From: Valencia hispanica
Lineage: Eukaryota; Chordata; Actinopteri; Cyprinodontiformes; Valenciidae
Assembly: GCA_963556495.2 (NCBI GenBank)
Contig: OY747713.1
Span: 37,791,461 to 37,855,460 of the forward strand
Reading direction: 5' to 3'
DNA: 64,000 nucleotides
The notes under the pieces were generated by a model. That model was not told the DNA's origin, did no database searches, and was given only the letters and a program-made list of their open reading frames with translations. Positions 35,991-47,000 of the stretch are shown piece by piece. The translations under genes were made by a program, and so were the position numbers. Numbering within the stretch: the first letter of the stretch is position 1; each line of letters starts with the position of its first letter.

Positions 35991-37525
35991 TATATAAATT
36001 TTACTGTATATATATTTTTTTTGTTATGTATAGTTTATGTATAGTTTTGGACCACACATATTTTGGTATAAGACAAAGATAACCTGACTAAATGTCAAAT
36101 GATGTTTATTTTTTATGATTACATTAATTAAGGTACGAAAGCTATCCAAACCAACATGGCTTTTGTCGAAACGTAACAGCACCCCTAATGTATTAACTGA
36201 TAAACCTTATTTATTTATTTTTAAGTTGACTTCATTTTCACTACCAATGTCTCAGGAGTGATTACTACCAAAATCAAAGAGCAACAAACCCCTAAATCAA
36301 CTTTTTGTTGTTGATAAACTGTATAAATGAGTGTCTAACAGTGCTGTCTACATATGCGGTCAATATTTTTGGTATTTTAGTATATTTTAGTAAGAATAAT
36401 AATTTTCAGTGTGGTGTCTTCTTCAGGTTAAAACTCTACACTGCAGTTGAATTTGAATCGGGCATTGATATTTGCTATGCGGTGTTGGTATGCGGTGATT
36501 ACCCACATGCTGCCACTGTGGGTAACAAGCCAAGTCTCAGCGACACCTCAAAATAGCAACAAACTGTTGACGCCGCCTGCCCCCCCAATCGATATGATTA
36601 TTGAGGTAACTAGGAATAATTAGGATCATTACTGAGTAATTTTAACATGACTTTTGCACATGAAATGCTAGCTGTTATCATTCACTTACATTGATTCTGC
36701 TAAACTAAAGCAAACAGACTACTGCCAGATTAGGAGAATGACTGGGCTGGTTACAAAATTCCTTTTCTCAATTACATAACTCTGGGGAATATCGCAACAG
36801 ACTTAATTTCTCTTAGGGATGGAATATCTCGTTAAGCTATGGTCACAACGGTTCTTATAAATGACAGGTTTGTTAGTCTGGAGTTTGCAGACATTAGTGG
36901 AAGGGGGCATAGTTTCCTGTACAGCCTTTTTAGGAAGTCGGTAAGGCTGTTGTTCAATTCGCAAGAACAAGTTGAGGAATTCTTGATCAAATAAGGAGAT
37001 TTTGTGCCATATGTTGGCTGTAGAATTTTTATGTTCTTTGTGAGCGTGCCTTGAAACCTTAAGAAAATTGTTTTTGGCCATAGGGCACCACTATGAGCAA
37101 CTCACAGAGATCTCAAGACATTGGTAAGATGAACGTTTTGTTCGTATGAATGCCGAACTAATCTTCGTTCATACGCCGTTTATAAGAAGAACATAACTTA
37201 ATGCATTCTTGTGGCATACTAACAACCACTGTAGGGATATGGGCTTCTGGAATGGTCTCTTGACCCTAAATAAACCACGAACATTGTGTGTTGTTTTTCG
37301 GTTGTTCCTAAGCCATTCGTATGGAGGCCCTACGAGGAGGGTTTTTGTGGCACATTTGTAGCAAATCTTGGACAAGACCATCGACATGGCCATGAACTTA
37401 GGAACGGGCTACAAACCCTTGATACTTAAAAGGCTGCCTTAAGGAAGCCGTAGGAAATGGTTCAACAATAATTCGTAGGGTGTTTGCAACCATTCGCACA
37501 ACTCATTGTGACCATTAACAACAGC
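35991..37525. other. Intergenic, no gene recognised
   Basis: AT-rich, then mixed. An inverted motif pair (TTCGTATGAATG near 37142 and CGTTCATACG near 37167) lies in an otherwise unassigned stretch. Short ORFs have no signature. Confidence 0.4.
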
Positions 37526-37529
37526 CATT

Positions 37530-38360
37530 ATTGTCAAATAGAGAAAATATGGAACAGCGGTGAATTTTACAGGAAATGGTCAGCCTGCTAAACTTACATC
37601 AGAGAGAACCCATCAATGCCTTATTCAGGAGGTCAAAAAAAAGTATAGAGAGCAACATCTAAAGCTCCGAAAGACTCATTTGAGTTAATATCAAACGTGA
37701 AGATGGTAGTGTGATGATCTGGGGCTGCTTTGCACCTTGAGGACCTGGATGATTTGACATAATTGATGGAACCATGTATTCTACTTTCTACCAGAAAATC
37801 CTGAAGAAAAATGTTGAGCCATCAGTTTCTGACCATCTTAAACAGACCTGAATTTTGCCGTGGTACAATAATCCAATGCACACCAGGAAATCTATTCAAT
37901 GGCACAAAAAATAACATGAAGTATTTGGCGGAACCTTGTGAAAGTCTGGAGGTAAATCCGATTGAGATGCTGTGACATGATGTTAAACCAGCCGCTCATT
38001 ATCAAAAACCTTCCAGTGTCCCTGAATGATAACATTGTTGCAAAGAAGAGTGGGCCGAAATTCCTCCACACCCATTTAAATGACTAATTGCCAGTTTTTA
38101 CAAATGCCTGATGGCAATTGTTGCCGTGAGTGTGGCACAACCAGCCATAGGGTTTAAGGGGCAATTACTTTTTCACATGGGGTCCAGTTTGGTTTGGATA
38201 GCTTTTGTCTTTATTAATGTAATCAATGTTTGAAACTTGCTTTTGTATTTATTGATTTGTATTTGTCTGATTTTAAAACGGGTTTGACAATCTGAAACAT
38301 TTAAGTATGAAAAAAATGTAAAAACAGAAGGGAAAAAATCAGTCTGTGGGGAAATACTTT
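37530..38360 (+). mobile_element. Tc1-like remnant (family B), plus strand
   Basis: Transposase debris: GATGGTAGTGTGATGATCTGG at about 37701 (DGSVMIWG), GGGGCTGCTTTGCACC, then AGGTAAATCCGATTGAGATG (VNPIEM, a decayed NPIENLW). The right end has GGCAATTACTTTTTCACATGG, like the other family B copies. Many stops interrupt it. Confidence 0.8.
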
Positions 38361-38529
38361 TATTGATAACAGAGTTCACCTTGAGACCCATGAACACTGC
38401 AGACAGATCAGGGGTAAAGTTGCGAAGGAGTCTAAAGCAGGGTTAGGTTATAAAACAATTCCCCGAATCATATTCCAAAAATGGAGGGAAAATGGCACAA
38501 CTGCACACAAATACATAGCCATTCCCTAG

Positions 38530-38700
38530 TGATGTATGTCTCGAGACCAGTCTTGGTCTAGAGACCGGAGTCGAGACCACTTTTACCTGGTCTCGGTCTT
38601 GTCACGGCCTTGACGGTCTTTGGTCTTGGTCTTGGTCTCAATACCCTCTGGTCTTGGTAGTGTCTTGGTCTCGGTTTAGGCGGTCTTGACTACAAGTCTA
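38530..38700. repeat. GTCTTGG / GAGACC degenerate repeat
   Basis: Irregular units of CTCGAGACC and GGTCTTGGTCTTGG, ending TCGGTTTAGGCGGTCTTGACTACAAGTCTA. The same ending closes the second array at 39405, so the two blocks are related by duplication. Confidence 0.85.
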
Positions 38701-39011
38701 GTGCAGTAACAGCCATCATACAATTGCTACACAAAGTTGATCTCACCCAGTCTGCAAAAACATTTTCAGTGAGCTCAGTCACACACATGACATGGTCTGT
38801 CTCTGTATTGCTTGTAGTTGAAGTAATACTGTCTAATATGTATTGAATGTAAACTGTGGCTGAACCCTAGTATGCTGCTGTTCATGCAAGTTATTGCGTA
38901 GCTTCAACACTAGTCAGTTTTTTTCCCCTCCGGTCTCAAATTGGTTTCGGTCTTGGTCTCAAATTGGTATCGGTCTTAACATGGTCTGTCTTGGTCTTGG
39001 TCTTGTCTTGG

Positions 39012-39374
39012 TCTCGATACCCTCCGGTCTTGGTCTTGTCTTGGTCTCGATACCCTCTGGTCTTGGTAGTGTCTTGGTCTCGATACCCTCCGGTCTTGGT
39101 CTTGTCTTGGTCTCGATACCCTCTGGTCTTGGTCTTGTCTTGGTCTCGATACCCTCCGGTCTTGGTCTTGTCTTGGTCTCGATACCCTCTGGTCTTGGTA
39201 GTGTCTTGGTCTCGATACCCTCCGGTCTTGGTCTTGTCTTGGTCTCGATACCCTCTGGTCTTGGTCTCGTCTTGGTCTCGATACCCTCTGGTCTTGGTCT
39301 GGTCTTGGTCTCGATACCCTCTGGTCTTGGTCTTGTCTTGGTCTCGATACCCTCTGGTCTTGGTAGTGTCTCGG
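39012..39374. repeat. 33-bp minisatellite, 11 units
   Basis: The unit begins TCTCGATACCCT, followed by CCGG or CTGG and GTCTTGG variants. Eleven consecutive 33-base units occupy exactly 363 bases. Units 1-4 recur as units 5-8 (only unit 8 differs), giving a 132-base higher-order period. The plus-strand frame reads SIPSGLGLVLV repeats, but this is a repeat artefact. Confidence 0.95.
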
Positions 39375-39990
39375 TCTCGGTTTAGGCGGTCTTGACTACA
39401 AGTCTACCATCCCCCTAAACTAACCAGCAGAGAATAATAAGCAGCAAAGAGGCCCATAGTGACTCTGAAGGGATTGCAGACCTGTAAGAAGAAAGCCATT
39501 GTTGAAGAGAGAATGCACAAAAACTCAAATTCAAAGTTTACTAAGGGGACAAAGCAAACATGTAGAATAGAGCACTCTGAACTAATATCTAATTTATTGG
39601 TCTCCATGCAAGACACTGCCCACTATGAAACATTGTTATGGCAGCATCATGCCATGGGTATGACTTCCTTTAACAAGGCCACGGAAGCTGGTTAGATATA
39701 ATTAAAAGATCGATGGATTACAGTACAGGAAATACCCGAAAGAAAGCCTGTAACATGCTGCAAGAGAAACAATTGCATGCCACACTTTTCAGATAAGTCT
39801 ATGTAGGTCTAGGTCTATAAGAATAAATTGAATTGAATTGGATTTTAAATCAGAAAACACATTTCCTTCCGCTTCACAGAAGATCAATACTTTGTATTAG
39901 TCTATCGGATGGAGACCAAATAAAGTAGATTTAGGTTTGTGGTTGCGGAGCGGGATAATGTTAATACTTTTGCAAGATACCATATACCGT

Positions 39991-40380
39991 TATTTCCTTA
40001 GATCTAACCTACCAGTCGCAAAAATATAGTTATCACACACTGCAAAACTACTACTTCACCAGTGCCACATCTATTACACCAGCTCTACTATACCAGCTAA
40101 ATATCAGTTTTATGATATTTTTGGGGTGTCTTCATTTACCTCAGTGCAAGTTACCCTGGAGGAACTGGATTGTGGGACTTTATTTGAAGGGCTTTTCTGC
40201 AGTAAGTTATTCCTTTGTCTGGGCTGAGCTAATAGCAGGGAATTGGATTCAAATAGAGTCAAGCTGCCTCCAGAGATCCCTCAATTCACCGTCACTGTTA
40301 AAAAAAACAAAACAAAATAAAACAGAGAGAGGTCTGAGGCCAGTCTAAATATTTGGTAGTCTTAGCAGGTTCATGTTAAA
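39991..40380. promoter_or_regulatory. Unique sequence, weak regulatory candidate
   Basis: The 40080-40300 part is complex and free of repeats (GAGCTAATAGCAGGGAATTGG). No gene is seen. Confidence 0.2.
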
Positions 40381-40382
40381 AG

Positions 40383-40385
<3 letters not shown>

Positions 40386-40422
<37 letters not shown>
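40386..40422. repeat. (CA)n microsatellite
   Basis: A CA array of about 18 units. Confidence 0.95.
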
Positions 40423-40428
<6 letters not shown>

Positions 40429-40523
40429 TCACAGCACACACAAACACACGCAGTGAATGCACAAACAGGCCGAGGCTGTGAAGTTGAATGGCATAGCTCA
40501 AAGCTTTCCTCCCCCTACCCCTG

Positions 40524-40545
40524 CCTCTCTCTCTCTTTCTTTCTG

Positions 40546-40605
<60 letters not shown>

Positions 40606-40607
40606 TT
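40524..40607. repeat. (CT)n microsatellite
   Basis: A CT array with TTCTTT and CCTC interruptions, about 3.2 kb upstream of the homeobox start codon. Confidence 0.95.
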
Positions 40608-40838
40608 CTAAACCGCCAAACCATTCTCCCCCTTTCTCCAGCTCAGAGGAATTCATTAACTGCCTCTCCACAGAGACACTATGGAAATCAGGCAGCTACA
40701 AAGGCAGGGAGGGAGCGAGGAGGGAGGGGCGGCGGCGGTGACGGTGGTGAATGGGGGCTATATTATCCTATTAGATGGTGGATATGTCTCGTTTCCCTCC
40801 CCTGTCATGAGAAAAACATTAATTTTAAGTGAGCAGGG

Positions 40839-40842
<4 letters not shown>

Positions 40843-40876
<34 letters not shown>
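40843..40876. repeat. (GA)n microsatellite
   Basis: About 17 GA units on the plus strand, the opposite purine strand to the neighbouring CT arrays. Confidence 0.95.
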
Positions 40877-40879
<3 letters not shown>

Positions 40880-40899
40880 AGGAGGGAGGTGGGTGGGGA

Positions 40900-41035
40900 G
40901 GGTAACGGTGAGGGTCTTTAACATTGCTCTTTTATCGAGCTGAAATGGAGAGTCCCCTGGCTCCATTTACCTTGGCAATGAGGATCGAGCCGCCCTCCAT
41001 GAATGCCATTTAAAATGCCATGGAGATTAAGCATC
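40900..41035. promoter_or_regulatory. Candidate conserved non-coding block
   Basis: Unique sequence (GCTCTTTTATCGAGC, GCTCCATTTACCTTGGCAATG, GCCATTTAAAATGCCATGG) set between GA and CT arrays about 2.9 kb upstream of the gene. The position suggests a proximal enhancer. This is inferred. Confidence 0.35.
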
Positions 41036-41068
41036 CTCTCTCTCTCTCTCTCTCTGTGTTTCTCTCTT

Positions 41069-41108
<40 letters not shown>

Positions 41109-41139
41109 GCACGCACGCACACAAGCACGCACACACACA
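41035..41139. repeat. (CT)n/(CA)n compound microsatellite
   Basis: CT units with GTGTTT interruptions, then CA with CGCACG units. Confidence 0.95.
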
Positions 41140-41342
41140 TATAGCAGCAGTGGTGGCAGCGCTCGTCATAATGTGTGTTTAGGAAAAAACAGCTTTGAGA
41201 TTCATGAGTAAAGCCCTCTAGGTGCCAGCGTCGAAGAGGGAGAGGAAACAGAGGAAGAAGACACAGAAGAGCGGACCATCACTTAGCCAGAGTGGGCTTT
41301 AAGCACTGTAATTAAATCATTAAACCCCCCCCTCACAGACAC

Positions 41343-41620
<278 letters not shown>

Positions 41621-41644
41621 GTGACAGAGTGTGTGGCACGAGGT

Positions 41645-41646
41645 CT

Positions 41647-41718
<72 letters not shown>
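41645..41718. repeat. (GT)n microsatellite
   Basis: About 35 GT units with one GG interruption. Confidence 0.95.
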
Positions 41719-41719
<1 letters not shown>

Positions 41720-41721
<2 letters not shown>

Positions 41722-43245
41722 AACGGATCAAACTGAAGCAGAGTGCCATGTTCTGATAGCTGCGACTCTCATTGAGGAAACGACCTGTTTTTTACGATTC
41801 CCCAAACGTCACTTCTTACCTTTTTCGGCAGCATCAAGACCTTCGTCCTGCAGAAGCCTGTTCTTCTTTGCACAGCCGGCCTGAGGAACAAGCGTACTTT
41901 GCGAGAACTTGTAACCTCAACACTAAACACAGCGTTTTTGATCAAAGTAATTCAGAGAACTCTGCTTCTTATACAAAGTTTTTACATTTCCTCAGAAACC
42001 TGCTACGTTGAGAAATATGTTGCTAGATATATTTAGTTTGAGCTTATCATAATTACAAGACAATATCCTAACGTGTCGAATATGAGGAAAAAACACACAG
42101 TAAACAGTTCAGGTTTTAAAAGCCTTATGTTTCTTTCAATATTTTTATATCAGGCTTCAAACAAGAAACATATTTTAAAGCTCATTTTAAAATGTGTTGC
42201 TATTTCCCGTGTCTGAGATGCATTTCATATTTTATGCAATAAAAGAAGATCAACAGGTACTGCTTCGAAAGGTTCCTAAAAGTTCTCTGAATTAAATCCC
42301 AGTGAAAATATGGAGCTTTATACAGAATGGAGTAATGCAAAGTTACCCCTCCCTCACTTGTTTCTGCACTACTAAACTGGCTGAAACAAGACTACTACTT
42401 TTTCCTCGTTTACACGAAGGACAACTCTGGCTGTTTGGAAATAGTTCCGATGGCATAAAACACAGACAGTCATGATGTGGAAACCAAAATAGCTCCACCG
42501 TCATTGTTAATAAAACTACTGTTGGCAAACTTCCACGGCAAACTTCCACGTCGGAGAAGCAAGCAACTCCAGGTATTTAGCAGGTAACATCAGTTTATTA
42601 TATTTGTCTTACTCTGTAACATAAAGCACAATAAGCATTTCATGAAATCGCCTGATGAATAAAACAGTCGGATTTTCTGCTTGAAAATTGGCCAGTCTGA
42701 AACTTTAAAAATCCAATTTTTTCTCATTCTGTGAATGCACCGTTCTAATCATGCACTCTTCAGCGTGGACTGGTGATAAGTGAAGACGAAAGTTTGCTAT
42801 TTTCAATATCACTAAGGTATTTAAAGGAAGGTCCAGGGTACAGTAAGTTGTTTTCAAAATGATTGACAATATTAACATGCACATTCAATTGAGGTTGTTA
42901 TGTACATACATGGAACAATCAATATGTCAAACAAAACTAGCTCATGTTCTATGCCGTGCGTGTGATACTATTAAATGTCTCCTCAAGGTTTAGCTGGAAA
43001 TGGGCCCAGAAAAAAGATTCTTGCTTGGGACCTCATACAACTTTGGGCCGGCCCTGTTCTCCTTTTTGTTTTTTCTTTCACTCCGCCGCTCCCTATCTCT
43101 CTACCATCTGGTATCCTCTTCCATCTCTAACATTACCTTCAACATTCTTTATCTTTGCCCTAAAAACAATATGCTCCACTGACTTCTGACTATAATTCCC
43201 TTGGGGACCTGACCGAAGACTGATGCCGATCGACGTGGCAGGAAC
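41720..43245. other. Upstream intergenic DNA
   Basis: No gene is seen. A CTTCCACG(G/T) unit repeats at 42531-42551. The rest is AT-rich. Confidence 0.45.
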
Positions 43246-43271
43246 CCCCCCCCCCCCCCCAAAAAAAAAAA
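43246..43271. repeat. Poly-C/poly-A tract
   Basis: About 15 C followed by 11 A. ORFs across it are artefacts. Confidence 0.95.
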
Positions 43272-43354
43272 CGTTCCAAAATATCTCCAGAGAATTAGGA
43301 ATAATAATAACCATAATAGTAATAATAATGATACCAGGCGTGCGCGCACACATC

Positions 43355-43847
43355 ACCACACGTGCACTCTGCAGAAATTAAATCACACACTTCAGCACAT
43401 GCTCGCCAACACGCTCACACACATACGCGCGACCTGGGCTAACCAATGCACTAATCGCCTGCCCCGGGCATAGGAGGAGCTTGGTGCTTAAGTAGGCTGC
43501 CAATCAGTCCGTCAGCTCCACATCCACAAAGCTCCCGCGGCCAGACGCTCGCATCACTCCGCTCTTGAGGTGCCAGGCTGCGGCTCTGACATTAGCTATT
43601 CCCGTGGCAGCGGAGAGGAGGAGACGCTTGGCAGTTTCTGAAATAAACGGGGGTATCTTTAGGTTTAGACAGCACCCCCCTCCTCCTCCTCCTCCTCCCC
43701 TCCCTCCCTTCTCCCCCCCTTTTTCTTCTAACTGAGGATTCCTACTATCTTTTTTTTTTAATTATTATTATTGCTGTATTCTTCTTCTGACTTTTTGTGG
43801 AGCTCTTTACTGCACAGACTTTTTTTTACATTATTATTCCCTCGGAC
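43355..43847 (+). promoter_or_regulatory. irx promoter and 5' UTR region
   Basis: GC- and CpG-richer DNA directly upstream of the start codon. It holds an E-box-like CACACGTGCAC (43357-43367), CCAAT motifs (within AACCAATGCA at 43441 and GCCAATCAG at 43499), and a CCTCCTCC polypyrimidine tract (43679-43725). No TATA box is evident, as is usual for CpG-type developmental promoters. No ATG occurs from 43450 to the start codon, so the leader would be free of upstream start codons. The transcription start is not fixed by sequence alone. Confidence 0.5.
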
Positions 43848-44087
43848 ATGTCTTTCCCTCAGCTGGGGTTCCCCCAGTTCCTCAGTGCCTCACACGAGGT
43901 GTACGGGAGCGAGCGGCCGGCCTCGGCTGCCCGGGATGGAGGCACGGAGGGCGGGGTAAGCTCCTCCGCTACGGCCGCGGCCGTCGGCTCTATGCTGGGG
44001 ATGTATGGAAGCCCGTGGGCGGCTCCGAACTACAGTGCCTTTCTGCCGTACAGCGGAGCCGCGGACCTCGCCCTCATATCCCAGATG
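43848..44087 (+). CDS. irx7: irx exon 1 (residues 1-80)
   Basis: The first ATG in its frame, with G at -3 and the conserved MSFPQLG start. It ends ISQM before GTAAGA, in phase 0. The frame is open upstream to a GTG at 43797 but holds no earlier ATG, so this start is chosen. Ala/Gly/Ser-rich, GC-rich codons. Confidence 0.93.
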
Positions 44088-47000
44088 GTAAGAGCTGGTA
44101 CATTAGATGCTCAGGTGTTTATAAGACGAGTCAGTGCGCAGATCTTGTGTTTTGTTTTTTTTTCTGCGCATTTAAACATTTAAAAAGTAAACTTTTAACA
44201 GAAAAGACAAGGCTTCTTCATCATTAGGCCTACTGCATAGGCATTTAAGTTACTTTTTAACTATAGGCTACCAATATGTTTTTGCATGCTGATTTAATTC
44301 TAATTTGAGAGCATATATGCATCAATTTTGATTGATTGTTTTTCCATTGTAGCTGTATTAAAAAAAAATTAAAAAATGGAAACATTTCTGACATTGTTGC
44401 ACGTTTAAAAAATACACTCCTATCAAAAAACAACTTGTTTGCACTTCGAGAACATGCATGCGCATATTAAAAAAGCAAACAAAAACACAACAATAATTAG
44501 TTGCTTTTGTAGCAAAAGTATAGTATACTGACTTTAATCTGAAAGGAAGTAAAAAGGATTTCTAAAAATACACCAATACATTTATGAAAAAAAAGAAATG
44601 CTTCTTCAAGAAAAGGAATCAAAATATTATTTTCGAGGTTGGTTTTTGGTAGAGCGACATTTAACACACTGATAAAACAGACTGTTACAATTTAACCACC
44701 AATAAAATCAATCTAACAATTTGCCTGCTTTTCATTTAGATTTTGATCATTACTTCTGCGTAGAAATTACATTAAGTTTAACAGGAAAAAAGTTATTTCA
44801 GTAAACTTGTAAAAAAAAAAAAAAAATTACTCAACTATGTGTTAAACTTAAAAAAAAAGAAGAAGAATGTTTTGACATCATTCTGCTCATCTGGGTTGTC
44901 CTCCCATGTTAAGAAGAAACAAAAACCAACGATTGGTTTGTAACTATGGTATAAAACATTACTGAAACAGTGAATATATCCTAACAAACCTTTTGCCCTG
45001 ACAGCCACAGCTAAGACGTGCCGTTATATTGGCAGCGACATTCTCAGGGGTCAGGGCCCTCAGCTAGGAAGTTTGACTGTTAGCATTAGCGCTGGCGCTA
45101 AACTATTCAAAGATTGAGACAAATTTACATTCTGGCTCCAACATCTCAGCCTCAACTTTTATGATCTTTCTCAACGTTTACCGGGTTAATTTAGTCATAA
45201 AACAACTCATATCAGCTGTACTCTTCACTTGCTGGGTGTTGCAAACAACATGTCTTCAGTTATTTTTTGTTGTTGTTAGATTTGTTACCAAAAGTAGGCT
45301 AATTGAAACCTTGTGGAAAATTGTGCTTCAAAAACCAATTGCCCTACACTTTAATGAGATTATTTTTTTTTTTTATGAGTAATATTTAATCCCCTAAAAT
45401 CAATTTTTACAGTGTGAAAGTCACTCAACAAGTTGCCTTTCTTCCCCCCCACCCCCCGATGCTATTCCCAGGGCACACAGTACGAGCTGAAGGAGAGCCC
45501 GGGTTCCCACCCGGCAGCCTCGCTGTCCGTCCACCCCGCTCAGAGCTTCTATCCGTACGGCCAGTATCCGTACGGGGACCCGTCGAGGGCAAAAACGGCC
45601 ACCAGGGAGACCACCAGCACCCTAAAGGCCTGGCTGCAGGAGCACCAGAAGAACCCGTACCCCACCAAGGGGGAGAAGATCATGCTGGCGATCATTACGA
45701 GGATGACGCTCACACAGGTTGGCAGCACGACGAGTCAGAACCGGGGAGGATTTTTTTTTGAGGGGGGGGGGGTCTGTAAAGTGCTTCTAATCTTTTCTGG
45801 AGCATGATAATGGTTTCCAACAAGAGGAACTGGGACCAAAACTTTTTTTTAAAATATAAAATACGTAATACACTACTTTTTATTCATTATTGTAGAAAGT
45901 ATAAGACAGTTAAAATGGCTGCAATGTTTTAAAGAAAAAAAAACCCATAAGTTTGCAGTAGATTTTAACTCTCTAAGCGCTTTATCATGATTTATCACAA
46001 CTTTAGAAGATTATTTAAAATGTATTTTCTGCTCCTCTATAGGTCTCCACGTGGTTCGCGAACGCTCGCAGGCGTCTGAAAAAGGAGAACAAGGTGACCT
46101 GGGGCCGCAGCGCCGAGGACCGGGACGGCCGCATCTTCAGCAGCGACAACGAGGACGATCACGGCAAGAACGGCAGCGACGGGGAGGAGGAAGACGAGGA
46201 GATCGATCTGGAAACTGTCGACATCGAGAGGCCGCCGGAGGAGGAGGAGGAGGAGGAGGAGGAGGAGGAGGAGCGGCGAGCGGGGGAGCCGGGCTCCGGG
46301 AAGGGAGAGGGCCTCCCCGTCCGGGAGCAGGCCTCCACGGAGAGCGGCAGGACGCTACCGGCGGGGACTGGGGGCAAACTTGCAGCGGAGCGTTCGCCGA
46401 GCATACAGGAGTGCCAGAGAGCACCGCAGAGCAAACCGAAAATCTGGTCTCTGGCCGAGACCGCCACGGCCCCCGACAGCTCCCACAAAACTAACCCCCC
46501 GGCGGCCTTCGCGCAACAGGCTGCTTTGGCCACCGCCGGCCACCCGGCCTTGCTACCGGGTCACGGAATATACACTTGCCAGATCGGCAAGCTGCACAAC
46601 TGGGCCAACGCGGCTCTGATTAACGCCAACTCCATTCTGAACATGAGGTCGCTGCTGGGCGGCGCGCCACCGGGACACCTGCCGCTCCACGGAGCGGCGC
46701 CGGCGCACGCCGCCGCCGCGGCGGCCGGAGCGGGAACGTCGGACTCGGAGGACGACAGCGACGTGGAGTCATCGGGGAGCTTCAGTCCAAAAAGAGATGG
46801 TAGCCCTAATATTATTTTTTAATAATCACAATGTGTTGGTTGCATTTTAAGACATTTTAATTGCATATTCAATAGAATTCAACTCTAATCAAAGTGCAGC
46901 CACTCACACACAGGAATACACAATTAAAGACATCAAACCTGATTAGTAAAGCAATAATAAAGTTGTTAAAAACAACACTTTAAAAAGATGTTTAACCAAT

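Larger units (their letters stand above)
38395..39990 (+). mobile_element. Tc1-like remnant (family A) split by minisatellite
   Basis: The 38395-38526 part (CAGACAGATCAGGGG, AAAGCAGGGTTAGG, AAAATGGAGGGAAAATGGCAC) is the N-terminal transposase region. The 39408-39780 part (CCCCTAAACTAACCAGCAGAG, AAGAGGCCCATAGTGAC, GGCAGCATCATGCC) continues it. The 0.88 kb of GTCTTGG repeat between them is an insertion or expansion inside the copy. A GTTGGTCTATC-like end is lacking. Confidence 0.75.

Noticed and set aside
38894..39395. ORFs of 163 and 143 codons with SIPSGLGLVLV and SWSRYP repeats
   Set aside because: They are translations of a 33-bp minisatellite whose length is a multiple of three, so several frames stay open.
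43797..43847. N-terminal extension of the irx frame
   Set aside because: The upstream in-frame start is GTG, not ATG. MSFPQLG at 43848 is the family's conserved start.
46137..46543. Antisense and alternate-frame ORFs across irx exon 3
   Set aside because: Shadows of a GC-rich real exon. The plus-strand frame alone carries Irx motifs.
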